DNA of 64,000 bases from Auanema rhodensis (Eukaryota > Nematoda > Chromadorea > Rhabditida > Rhabditidae): the NCBI GenBank assembly GCA_964057225.1, contig CAXKVF010000084.1, positions 62,001-126,000 of the forward strand. Direction: 5' to 3'. Below are positions 53,301-64,000 of the stretch, piece by piece; the first letter of the stretch is position 1, and each line of letters opens with the position of its first letter. The notes under the pieces are model-generated. The model did no database searches, was not told where the DNA came from, and was given only the letters and a program-made list of their open reading frames with translations. The translations under genes and the position numbers were made by a program.

Positions 53301-54556
53301 CACATCACGTGTACATTTAATTAGCATAAATTAAAGTTCACGTAAATTTCAAAGTCATGGTTACCATGAACCAATATCAATAAAAATTTGTTTTTAGACT
53401 AATATGGACATGGGGAATCTAATTTTGAAAACCGCATCTCTTTATCTTTCACGTGAAGCGAGTTACATACCAAGTGCACATCACGTGTACATTTAATTGG
53501 CATAAATTAAAGTTCACGTAAATTTCAAAGTCATGGTTACCATGCACCAATATCAATAAAAATTTGTTTTTAGACTAATATGGACATGGGGAATCTAATT
53601 TTGAAAACCGCATCTCTTTATCTTTCACGTGAAGCGAGTTACATACCAAGTGCACATCACGTGTACATTTAATTAGCATAAATTAAAGTTCACGTAAATT
53701 TCAAAGTCATGGTTACCATGAACCAATATCAATAAAAATTTGTTTTTAGACTAATATGGACATGGGGAATCTAATTTTGAAAACCGCATCTCTTTATCTT
53801 TCACGTGAAGCGAGTTACATACCAAGTGCACATCACGTGTACATTTAATTAGCATAAATTAAAGTTCACGTAAATTTCAAAGTCATGGTTACCATGAAGC
53901 AATATCAATAAAAATTTGTTTTTAGACTAATATGGACATGGGGAATCTAATTTTGAAAACCGCATCTCTTTATCTTTCACGTGAAGGGAGTTACATACCA
54001 AGTGCACATCACGTGTACATTTAATTAGCATAAATTAAAGTTCACGTAAATTTCAAAGTCATGGTTACCATGAAGCAATATCAATAAAAATTTGTTTTTA
54101 GACTAATATGGACATGGGGAATCTAATTTTGAAAACCGCATCTCTTTATCTTTCACGTGAAGGGAGTTACATACCAAGTGCACATCACGTGTACATTTAA
54201 TTAGCATAAATTAAAGTTCACGTAAATTTCAAAGTCATGGTTACCATGAACCCATATCAATAAAAATTTGTTTTTAGACTAATATGGACATGGGGAATCT
54301 AATTTTGAAAACCGCATCTCTTTATCTTTCACGTGAAGCGAGTTACATACCAAGTGCACATCACGTGTACATTTAATTAGCATAAATTAAAGTTCACGTA
54401 AATTTCAAAGTCATGGTTACCATGAACCAATATCAATAAAAATTTGTTTTTAGACTAATATGGACATGGGGAATCTAATTTTGAAAACCGCATCTCTTTA
54501 TCTTTCACGTGAAGCGAGTTACATACCAAGTGCACATCACGTGTACATTTAATTAG
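50333..54556. repeat. 24-monomer duplicated segment, copy 1 (27-monomer offset)
   Basis: Bases 50285-54605 match 55037-59357 at an offset of 4,752 bp. Shared private landmarks: CACCATTA at 50509 and 51037; tcaagtg at 50685; p2 G plus cacctgta at 51389; ctctttttc at 52269; gaggaat at 52973; aattggcat at 53325; gggag at 53853 and 54029; and aacccata at 54205. The first mismatches are at 50284 on the left and 54606 (t, versus a at 59358) on the right. Confidence 0.88.
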
Positions 54557-55084
54557 CATAAATTAAAGTTCACGTAAATTTCAAAGTCATGGTTACCATG
54601 CACCATTATCAATAAAAATTTGTTTTTAGACTAATATGGACATGGGGAATCTAATTTTGAAAACCGCATCTCTTTATCTTTCACGTGAAGCGAGTTACAT
54701 ACCAAGTGCACATCACGTGTACATTTAATTAGCATAAATTAAAGTTCACGTAAATTTCAAAGTCATGGTTACCATGCACCATTATCAATAAAAATTTGTT
54801 TTTAGACTAATATGGACATGGGGAATCTAATTTTGAAAACCGCATCTCTTTATCTTTCACGTGAAGCGAGTTACATACCAAGTGCACATCACGTGTACAT
54901 TTAATTAGCATAAATTAAAGTTCACGTAAATTTCAAAGTCATGGTTACCATGCACCAATATCAATAAAAATTTGTTTTTAGACTAATATGGACATGGGGA
55001 ATCTAATTTTGAAAACCGCATCTCTTTATCTTTCACGTGAAGCGAGTTACATACCAAGTGCACATCACGTGTACATTTAATTAG
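54557..55084. repeat. Three CACC monomers between the duplicated segments
   Basis: Two CACCATTA monomers (54557, 54733) and one CACC monomer (54909) complete the 27-monomer unit of the second large duplication. They have no counterpart after copy 2, which runs instead into an aattgtg monomer at 59309. Confidence 0.8.
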
Positions 55085-58000
55085 CATAAATTAAAGTTCA
55101 CGTAAATTTCAAAGTCATGGTTACCATGAACCAATATCAATAAAAATTTGTTTTTAGACTAATATGGACATGGGGAATCTAATTTTGAAAACCGCATCTC
55201 TTTATCTTTCACGTGAAGCGAGTTACATACCAAGTGCACATCACGTGTACATTTAATTAGCATAAATTAAAGTTCACGTAAATTTCAAAGTCATGGTTAC
55301 CATGCACCATTATCAATAAAAATTTGTTTTTAGACTAATATGGACATGGGGAATCTAATTTTGAAAACCGCATCTCTTTATCTTTCACGTGAAGCGAGTT
55401 ACATACCAAGTGCACATCACGTGTACATTTAATTAGCATAAATTAAAGTTCACGTAAATTTCAAAGTCATGGTTACCATGCACCAATATCAATAAAAATT
55501 TGTTTTTAGACTAATATGGACATGGGGAATCTAATTTTGAAAACCGCATCTCTTTATCTTTCAAGTGAAGCGAGTTACATACCAAGTGCACATCACGTGT
55601 ACATTTAATTAGCATAAATTAAAGTTCACGTAAATTTCAAAGTCATGGTTACCATGAACCAATATCAATAAAAATTTGTTTTTAGACTAATATGGACATG
55701 GGGAATCTAATTTTGAAAACCGCATCTCTTTATCTTTCACGTGAAGCGAGTTACATACCAAGTGCACATCACGTGTACATTTAATTAGCATAAATTAAAG
55801 TTCACGTAAATTTCAAAGTCATGGTTACCATGCACCATTATCAATAAAAATTTGTTTTTAGACTAATATGGACATGGGGAATCTAATTTTGAAAACCGCA
55901 TCTCTTTATCTTTCACGTGAAGCGAGTTACATACCAAGTGCACATCACGTGTACATTTAATTAGCATAAATTAAAGTTCACGTAAATTTCAAAGTCATGG
56001 TTACCATGCACCAATATCAATAAAAATTTGTTTTTAGACTAATATGGACATGGGGAATCTAATTTTGAAAACCGCATCTCTTTATCTTTCACGTGAAGCG
56101 AGTTACATACCAAGTGCACATCACGTGTACATTTAATTAGCGTAAATTAAAGTTCACGTAAATTTCAAAGTCATGGTTACCATGAACCAATATCAATAAA
56201 AATTTGTTTTTAGACTAATATGGACATGGGGAATCTAATTTTGAAAACCGCATCTCTTTATCTTTCACGTGAAGCGAGTTACATACCAAGTGCACATCAC
56301 CTGTACATTTAATTAGCATAAATTAAAGTTCACGTAAATTTCAAAGTCATGGTTACCATGAAGCAATATCAATAAAAATTTGTTTTTAGACTAATATGGA
56401 CATGGGGAATCTAATTTTGAAAACCGCATCTCTTTATCTTTCACGTGAAGCGAGTTACATACCAAGTGCACATCACGTGTACATTTAATTAGCATAAATT
56501 AAAGTTCACGTAAATTTCAAAGTCATGGTTACCATGAACCAATATCAATAAAAATTTGTTTTTAGACTAATATGGACATGGGGAATCTAATTTTGAAAAC
56601 CGCATCTCTTTATCTTTCACGTGAAGCGAGTTACATACCAAGTGCACATCACGTGTACATTTAATTAGCATAAATTAAAGTTCACGTAAATTTCAAAGTC
56701 ATGGTTACCATGCACCAATATCAATAAAAATTTGTTTTTAGACTAATATGGACATGGGGAATCTAATTTTGAAAACCGCATCTCTTTATCTTTCACGTGA
56801 AGCGAGTTACATACCAAGTGCACATCACGTGTACATTTAATTAGCATAAATTAAAGTTCACGTAAATTTCAAAGTCATGGTTACCATGAACCAATATCAA
56901 TAAAAATTTGTTTTTAGACTAATATGGACATGGGGAATCTAATTTTGAAAACCGCATCTCTTTATCTTTCACGTGAAGCGAGTTACATACCAAGTGCACA
57001 TCACGTGTACATTTAATTAGCATAAATTAAAGTTCACGTAAATTTCAAAGTCATGGTTACCATGAAGCAATATCAATAAAAATTTGTTTTTAGACTAATA
57101 TGGACATGGGGAATCTAATTTTGAAAACCGCATCTCTTTTTCTTTCACGTGAAGCGAGTTACATACCAAGTGCACATCACGTGTACATTTAATTAGCATA
57201 AATTAAAGTTCACGTAAATTTCAAAGTCATGGTTACCATGAAGCAATATCAATAAAAATTTGTTTTTAGACTAATATGGACATGGGGAATCTAATTTTGA
57301 AAACCGCATCTCTTTATCTTTCACGTGAAGCGAGTTACATACCAAGTGCACATCACGTGTACATTTAATTAGCATAAATTAAAGTTCACGTAAATTTCAA
57401 AGTCATGGTTACCATGAACCAATATCAATAAAAATTTGTTTTTAGACTAATATGGACATGGGGAATCTAATTTTGAAAACCGCATCTCTTTATCTTTCAC
57501 GTGAAGCGAGTTACATACCAAGTGCACATCACGTGTACATTTAATTAGCATAAATTAAAGTTCACGTAAATTTCAAAGTCATGGTTACCATGCACCAATA
57601 TCAATAAAAATTTGTTTTTAGACTAATATGGACATGGGGAATCTAATTTTGAAAACCGCATCTCTTTATCTTTCACGTGAAGCGAGTTACATACCAAGTG
57701 CACATCACGTGTACATTTAATTAGCATAAATTAAAGTTCACGTAAATTTCAAAGTCATGGTTACCATGCACCAATATCAATAAAAATTTGTTTTTAGACT
57801 AATATGGACATGAGGAATCTAATTTTGAAAACCGCATCTCTTTATCTTTCACGTGAAGCGAGTTACATACCAAGTGCACATCACGTGTACATTTAATTAG
57901 CATAAATTAAAGTTCACGTAAATTTCAAAGTCATGGTTACCATGAAGCAATATCAATAAAAATTTGTTTTTAGACTAATATGGACATGGGGAATCTAATT

Positions 58001-59308
58001 TTGAAAACCGCATCTCTTTATCTTTCACGTGAAGCGAGTTACATACCAAGTGCACATCACGTGTACATTTAATTAGCATAAATTAAAGTTCACGTAAATT
58101 TCAAAGTCATGGTTACCATGAACCAATATCAATAAAAATTTGTTTTTAGACTAATATGGACATGGGGAATCTAATTTTGAAAACCGCATCTCTTTATCTT
58201 TCACGTGAAGCGAGTTACATACCAAGTGCACATCACGTGTACATTTAATTGGCATAAATTAAAGTTCACGTAAATTTCAAAGTCATGGTTACCATGCACC
58301 AATATCAATAAAAATTTGTTTTTAGACTAATATGGACATGGGGAATCTAATTTTGAAAACCGCATCTCTTTATCTTTCACGTGAAGCGAGTTACATACCA
58401 AGTGCACATCACGTGTACATTTAATTAGCATAAATTAAAGTTCACGTAAATTTCAAAGTCATGGTTACCATGAACCAATATCAATAAAAATTTGTTTTTA
58501 GACTAATATGGACATGGGGAATCTAATTTTGAAAACCGCATCTCTTTATCTTTCACGTGAAGCGAGTTACATACCAAGTGCACATCACGTGTACATTTAA
58601 TTAGCATAAATTAAAGTTCACGTAAATTTCAAAGTCATGGTTACCATGAAGCAATATCAATAAAAATTTGTTTTTAGACTAATATGGACATGGGGAATCT
58701 AATTTTGAAAACCGCATCTCTTTATCTTTCACGTGAAGGGAGTTACATACCAAGTGCACATCACGTGTACATTTAATTAGCATAAATTAAAGTTCACGTA
58801 AATTTCAAAGTCATGGTTACCATGAAGCAATATCAATAAAAATTTGTTTTTAGACTAATATGGACATGGGGAATCTAATTTTGAAAACCGCATCTCTTTA
58901 TCTTTCACGTGAAGGGAGTTACATACCAAGTGCACATCACGTGTACATTTAATTAGCATAAATTAAAGTTCACGTAAATTTCAAAGTCATGGTTACCATG
59001 AACCCATATCAATAAAAATTTGTTTTTAGACTAATATGGACATGGGGAATCTAATTTTGAAAACCGCATCTCTTTATCTTTCACGTGAAGCGAGTTACAT
59101 ACCAAGTGCACATCACGTGTACATTTAATTAGCATAAATTAAAGTTCACGTAAATTTCAAAGTCATGGTTACCATGAACCAATATCAATAAAAATTTGTT
59201 TTTAGACTAATATGGACATGGGGAATCTAATTTTGAAAACCGCATCTCTTTATCTTTCACGTGAAGCGAGTTACATACCAAGTGCACATCACGTGTACAT
59301 TTAATTAG
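55085..59308. repeat. 24-monomer duplicated segment, copy 2
   Basis: Carries all the private landmarks of copy 1 in order: CACCATTA at 55261 and 55789, tcaagtg at 55437, cacctgta at 56141, ctctttttc at 57021, gaggaat at 57725, aattggcat at 58077, gggag at 58605 and 58781, and aacccata at 58957. I saw no internal difference from copy 1 by eye. Confidence 0.88.
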
Positions 59309-62124
59309 CATAAATTAAAGTTCACGTAAATTTCAAAGTCATGGTTACCATGCACCAATATCAATAAAAATTTGTTTTTAGACTAATATGGACATGGGGA
59401 ATCTAATTGTGAAAACCGCATCTCTTTATCTTTCACGTGAAGCGAGTTACATACCTAGTGCACATCACGTGTACATTTAATTAGCATAAATTAAAGTTCA
59501 CGTTAATTTCAAAGTCATGGTTACCATGAAGCAATATCAATAAAAATTTGTTTTTAGACTAATATGGACATGGGGAATCTAATTTTGAAAACCGCATCTC
59601 TTTATCTTTCAAGTGAAGCGAGTTACATACCAAGTGCACATCACGTGTACATTTAATTAGCATAAATTAAAGTTCACGTAAATTTCAAAGTCATGGTTAC
59701 CATGAACCAATATCAATAAAAATTTGTTTTTAGACTAATATGGACATGGGGAATCTAATTTTGAAAACCGCATCTCTTTATCTTTCACGTGAAGCGAGTT
59801 ACATACCAAGTGCACATCACGTGTACATTTAATTAGCATAAATTAAAGTTCACGTAAATTTCAAAGTCATGGTTACCATGCACCAATATCAATAAAAATT
59901 TGTTTTTAGACTAATATGGACATGGGGAATCTAATTTTGAAAACCGCATCTCTTTATCTTTCACGTGAAGCGAGTTACATACCAAGTGCACATCACGTGT
60001 ACATTTAATTAGCGTAAATTAAAGTTCACGTAAATTTCAAAGTCATGGTTACCATGAACCAATATCAATAAAAATTTGTTTTTAGACTAATATGGACATG
60101 GGGAATCTAATTTTGAAAACCGCATCTCTTTATCTTTCACGTGAAGCGAGTTACATACCAAGTGCACATCACGTGTACATTTAATTAGCATAAATTAAAG
60201 TTCACGTAAATTTCAAAGTCATGGTTACCATGAAGCAATATCAATAAAAATTTGTTTTTAGACTAATATGGACATGGGGAATCTAATTTTGAAAACCGCA
60301 TCTCTTTATCTTTCACGTGAAGCGAGTTACATACCAAGTGCACATCACGTGTACATTTAATTAGCATAAATTAAAGTTCACGTAAATTTCAAAGTCATGG
60401 TTACCATGAACCAATATCAATAAAAATTTGTTTTTAGACTAATATGGACATGGGGAATCTAATTTTGAAAACCGCATCTCTTTATCTTTCACGTGAAGCG
60501 AGTTACATACCAAGTGCACATCACGTGTACATTTAATTAGCATAAATTAAAGTTCACGTAAATTTCAAAGTCATGGTTACCATGCACCAATATCAATAAA
60601 AATTTGTTTTTAGACTAATATGGACATGGGGAATCTAATTTTGAAAACCGCATCTCTTTATCTTTCACGTGAAGCGAGTTACATACCAAGTGCACATCAC
60701 GTGTACATTTAATTAGCATAAATTAAAGTTCACGTAAATTTCAAAGTCATGGTTACCATGAACCAATATCAATAAAAATTTGTTTTTAGACTAATATGGA
60801 CATGGGGAATCTAATTTTGAAAACCGCATCTCTTTATCTTTCACGTGAAGCGAGTTACATACCAAGTGCACATCACGTGTACATTTAATTAGCATAAATT
60901 AAAGTTCACGTAAATTTCAAAGTCATGGTTACCATGAAGCAATATCAATAAAAATTTGTTTTTAGACTAATATGGACATGGAGATTCTAATTTTGAAAAC
61001 CGCATCTCTTTATCTTGCACGTGAAGCGAGTTACATACCAAGTGCACATCACGTGTACATTTAATTAGCATAAATTAAAGTTCACGTAAATTTCAAAGTC
61101 ATGGTTACCATGAACCAATATCAATAAAAATTTGTTTTTAGACTAATATGGACATGTGGAATCTAATTTTGAAAACCGCATCTCTTTATCTTTCACGTGA
61201 AGCGAGTTACATACCAAGTGCACATCACGTGTACATTTAATTAGCATAAATTAAAGTTCACGTAAATTTCAAAGTCATGGTTACCATGCACCAATATCAA
61301 TAAAAATTTGTTTTTAGACTAATATGGACATGGGGAATCTAATTGTGAAAACCGCATCTCTTTATCTTTCACGTGAAGCGAGTTACATACCAAGTGCACA
61401 TCACGTGTACATTTAATTAGCATAAATTAAAGTTCACGTAAATTTCAAAGTCATGGTTACCATGAACCAATATCAATAAAAATTTGTTTTTAGACTAATA
61501 TGGACATGGGGAATCTAATTTTGAAAACCGCATCTCTTTTTCTTTCACGTGAAGCGAGTTACATACCAAGTGCACATCACGTGTACATTTAATTAGCATA
61601 AATTAAAGTTCACGTAAATTTCAAAGTCATGGTTACCATGAAGCAATATCAATAAAAATTTGTTTTTAGACTAATATGGACATGGGGAATCTAATTTTGA
61701 AAACCGCATCTCTTTATCTTTCACGTGAAGCGAGTTACATACCAAGTGCACATCACGTGTACATTTAATTAGCATAAATTAAAGTTCACGTAAATTTCAA
61801 AGTCATGGTTACCATGAACCAATATCAATAAAAATTTGTTTTTAGACTAATATGGACATGGGGAATCTAATTTTGAAAACCGCATCTCTTTATCTTTCAC
61901 GTGAAGCGAGTTACATACCAAGTGCACATCACGTGTACATTTAATTAGCATAAATTAAAGTTCACGTAAATTTCAAAGTCATGGTTACCATGCACCAATA
62001 TCAATAAAAATTTGTTTTTAGACTAATATGGACATGGGGAATCTAATTTTGAAAACCGCATCTCTTTATCTTTCACGTGAAGCGAGTTACATACCAAGTG
62101 CCCATCACGTGTACATTTAATTAG
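59309..62124. repeat. Mixed segment right of the second large duplication
   Basis: Sixteen monomers. The first five repeat the string aattgtg CACC, cgttaatt + tcaagtg AAGC, AACC, CACC, p2 G AACC seen at 48397-49452, lacking its CACCATTA member. The remainder carry several private substitutions: acctagtg at 59309, gagattct and tatcttgcac at 60893, gtggaat at 61069, aattgtg at 61245, ctctttttc at 61421 and tgcccatc at 61949. Private changes are denser here than in the central array, and the nearby chimeric junction may mark a less homogenised zone. Confidence 0.74.
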
Positions 62125-62355
62125 CATAAATTAAAGTTCACGTAAATTTCAAAGTCATGGTTACCATGCACCAATATCAATAAAAATTTGTTTTTAGACT
62201 AATATGGACATGAGGAATCTAATTTTGAAAACCGCATCTCTTTATCTTTCACGTGAAGTGAGTTACATACCAAGTGCACATGAAAACCGCATCTCTTTAT
62301 CTTTCACGTGAAGCGAGTTACATACCAAGTGCACATTACGTGTACATTTAATTAG
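62125..62355. repeat. Chimeric 231-bp monomer with 55-bp partial duplication
   Basis: The unit reads p1 to p157 (62125-62281) and then jumps back to p103 (62282), continuing to p176. Positions p103-157 are therefore present twice and the monomer is 176 + 55 bp. The only overlap at the breakpoint is one T (p157 = p102). The two halves differ in origin: the left half has gaggaat and a private gaagtgag, while the right half has the ordinary gaagcgag and p158 T (cattacg), the signature of the sequence to its right. This is the only break of monomer register in the window. Confidence 0.93.
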
Positions 62356-64000
62356 CATAAATTAAAGTTCACGTAAAATTCAAAGTCATGGTTACCATGC
62401 ACCAATATCAATAAAAATTTGTTTTTAGACTAATATGGACATGGGGAATCTAATTTTGAAAACCGCATCTCTTTATCTTTTACGTGAAGCGAGTTACATA
62501 CCAAGTGCACATCACGTGTACATTTAATTAGCATAAATTAAAGTTCACGTAAATTTCAAAGTCATGGTTACCATGCACCAATATCAATAAAAATTTGTTT
62601 TTAGACTAATATGGACATGGGGAATCTAATTTTGAAAACCGCATCTCTTTATCTTTCACGTGAAGCGAGTTACATACCAAGTGCACATCACGTGTACATT
62701 TAATTAGCATAAATTAAAGTTCACGTAAATTTCAAAGTCATGGTTACCATGCACCAATATCAATAAAAATTCGTTTTTAGACTAATATGGACATGGGGAA
62801 TCTAATTTTGAAAACCGTATCTCTTTATCTTTCACGTGAAGCGAGTTACATACCAAGTGCACATCACGTGTACATTTAATTAGCATAAATTAAAGTTCAC
62901 GTAAATTTCAAAGTCATGGTTACCATGAACCAATATCAATACAAATTTGTTTTTAGACTAATATGGACATGGGGAATCTAATTTTGAAAACCGCATCTCT
63001 TTATCTTTCACGTGAAGCGAGTTACATACCAAGTGCACATTACGTGTACATTTAATTAGCATAAATTAAAGTTCACGTAAAATTCAAAGTCATGGTTACC
63101 ATGCACCAATATCAATAAAAATTTGTTTTTAGACTAATATGGACATGGGGAATCTAATTTTGAAAACCGCATCTCTTTATCTTTCACGTGAAGCGAGTTA
63201 CATACCAAGTGCACATCACGTGTACATTTAATTAGCATAAATTAAAGTTCACGTAAATTTCAAAGTCATGGTTACCATGCACCAATATCAATAAAAATTT
63301 GTTTTTAGACTAATATGGACATGGGGAATCTAATTTTGAAAACCGCATCTCTTTATCTTTCACGTGAAGCGAGTTACATACCAAGTGCACATCACGTGTA
63401 CATTTAATTAGCATAAATTAAAGTTCACGTAAATTTCAAAGTCATGGTTACCATGAACCAATATCAATACAAATTTGTTTTTAGACTAATATGGACATGG
63501 GGAATCTAATTTTGAAAACCGCATCTCTTTATCTTTCACGTGAAGCGAGTTACATACCAAGTGCACATTACGTGTACATTTAATTAGCATAAATTAAAGT
63601 TCACGTAAAATTCAAAGTCATGGTTACCATGCACCAATATCAATAAAAATTTGTTTTTAGACTAATATGGACATGGGGAATCTAATTTTGAAAACCGCAT
63701 CTCTTTATCTTTCACGTGAAGCGAGTTACATACCAAGTGCACATTACGTGTACATTTAATTAGCATAAATTAAAGTTCACGTAAAATTCAAAGTCATGGT
63801 TACCATAAACCAATATCAATAAAAATTTGTTTTTAGACTAATATGGACATGGGGAATCTAATTTTGAAAACCGCATCTCTTTATCTTTCACGTGAAGCGA
63901 GTTACATACCAAGTGCACATCACGTGTACATTTAATTAGCATAAATTAAAGTTCACGTAAATTTCAAAGTCATGGTTACCATGAAGCAATATCAATAAAA
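62356..64000. repeat. Right-end subfamily with TACGTG and p23 A
   Basis: Nine monomers plus a 61-base partial (63940-64000). p158 T, turning the second CACGTG into TACGTG, occurs in the right half of the chimeric monomer and in those at 62884, 63412 and 63588. I saw it nowhere to the left. aatacaaat occurs at 62884 and 63412. p23 A + CACC occurs at 62356, 63060 and 63588, and p23 A + cataaacc at 63764. The order (p23 A/CACC, CACC, AACC) suggests a 3- to 4-monomer higher-order repeat that continues beyond the window. Confidence 0.8.

Larger units (their letters stand above)
1..64000. repeat. 176-bp satellite DNA array filling the entire window
   Basis: Head-to-tail monomers, all in one orientation, run from base 1 to base 64000 with no interruption by other sequence. 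Monomer starts ('cataaatt' or variants) fall at 1, 177, 353 and so on. The total closes as 358 x 176 + 4 x 175 + 231 + 61 bases. Consensus composition is 30 C and 26 G in 176, about 32% G+C. Monomers differ from consensus at about 0-6 sites. The main polymorphism is at p45-p48, in three states: AACC, AAGC and CACC. The CAGC combination was not seen. The array enters and leaves the window in mid-array, so its true length is greater. Monomer length, homogeneity and nested higher-order repeats are typical of centromeric or pericentromeric satellites. The centromeric role is inferred, and the species is not identifiable from the sequence. Confidence 0.98.

Noticed and set aside
1-64000. CRISPR array
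   Set aside because: The repeats are contiguous 176-bp units with no unique spacers and no cas-like genes nearby.
1-64000. Protein-coding tandem-repeat gene
   Set aside because: The monomer length shifts frame each repeat, stops occur in all frames within one or two monomers, and indels (175-bp units) are tolerated.
1-64000. Transposable elements, tRNA or rRNA genes, telomeric repeats
   Set aside because: I looked for breaks in the 176-bp register and found only the four T4 monomers and the 62281 junction. No insertion, terminal repeat, tRNA-like fold or TTAGGG/TTTAGGG-type run is present.
1-64000. Identification as Arabidopsis 178-bp, primate alpha (171-bp), rice CentO or Brassica 176-bp CentBr satellite
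   Set aside because: Length is similar for some, but the motifs I remember for those families are not visible here. This is from memory and a database search would decide.

Overview
The whole window is one uninterrupted tandem satellite-DNA array. There is no protein gene, RNA gene, mobile element or unique sequence that I can support. Starting at base 1, I read 363 complete head-to-tail monomers plus a 61-base partial one (63940-64000). The arithmetic closes exactly: 358 monomers of 176 bp, four of 175 bp (each missing one T) and one chimeric unit of 231 bp. All are in the same orientation. The consensus monomer, represented exactly by 2993-3168, is about 32% G+C. Individual monomers differ from it at roughly 0 to 6 positions, so they are about 97-100% identical.

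This must be eukaryotic heterochromatin, most plausibly centromeric or pericentromeric. The reasons are the near-nucleosomal period (176 bp), the high homogeneity over more than 64 kb, nested higher-order repeats and the absence of genes. I cannot name the organism. The sequence is not primate alpha satellite and does not look like the Arabidopsis 178-bp repeat as I remember it. Several plant satellites are of about this length, and insects, molluscs and nematodes also have AT-rich satellites of this size class.

Layout, read from linked single-base variants (monomer positions p1-p176, p1 being the c of 'cataaatt'). (1) 1-17424 holds a 42-monomer tandem duplication (7,392 bp; 2641-10032 and 10033-17424) and six copies of a marker monomer. 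(2) 17425-20592 holds 4- and 6-monomer blocks carrying p103/p104 changes. (3) 20593-31856 is a reshuffled mosaic built on a 5-monomer theme. (4) 31857-34144 is dominated by one monomer type. (5) 34145-39600 has a 4-monomer repeat growing into a 9-monomer tandem duplication. (6) 39601-45404 has 3- and 8-monomer repeats and all four 175-bp monomers. (7) 45405-50332 has a 5-monomer repeat and then mixed units. (8) 50333-59308 is a second large duplication at a 4,752-bp (27-monomer) offset. (9) 59309-62124 is a mixed segment. (10) 62125-62355 is the chimeric monomer, and 62356-64000 belongs to a different local subfamily.

Within each monomer the most striking design is three CACGT motifs spaced 32 and 33 bp apart across the monomer boundary. 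They sit alongside several short dyads: CATGGT-T-ACCATG, an A5/T5 hairpin and TTCACGTGAA. One CACGTG lies in ATCACGTG, which matches the budding-yeast centromere element CDEI (RTCACRTG). That match may be coincidence, but the motif is repeated hundreds of times here.
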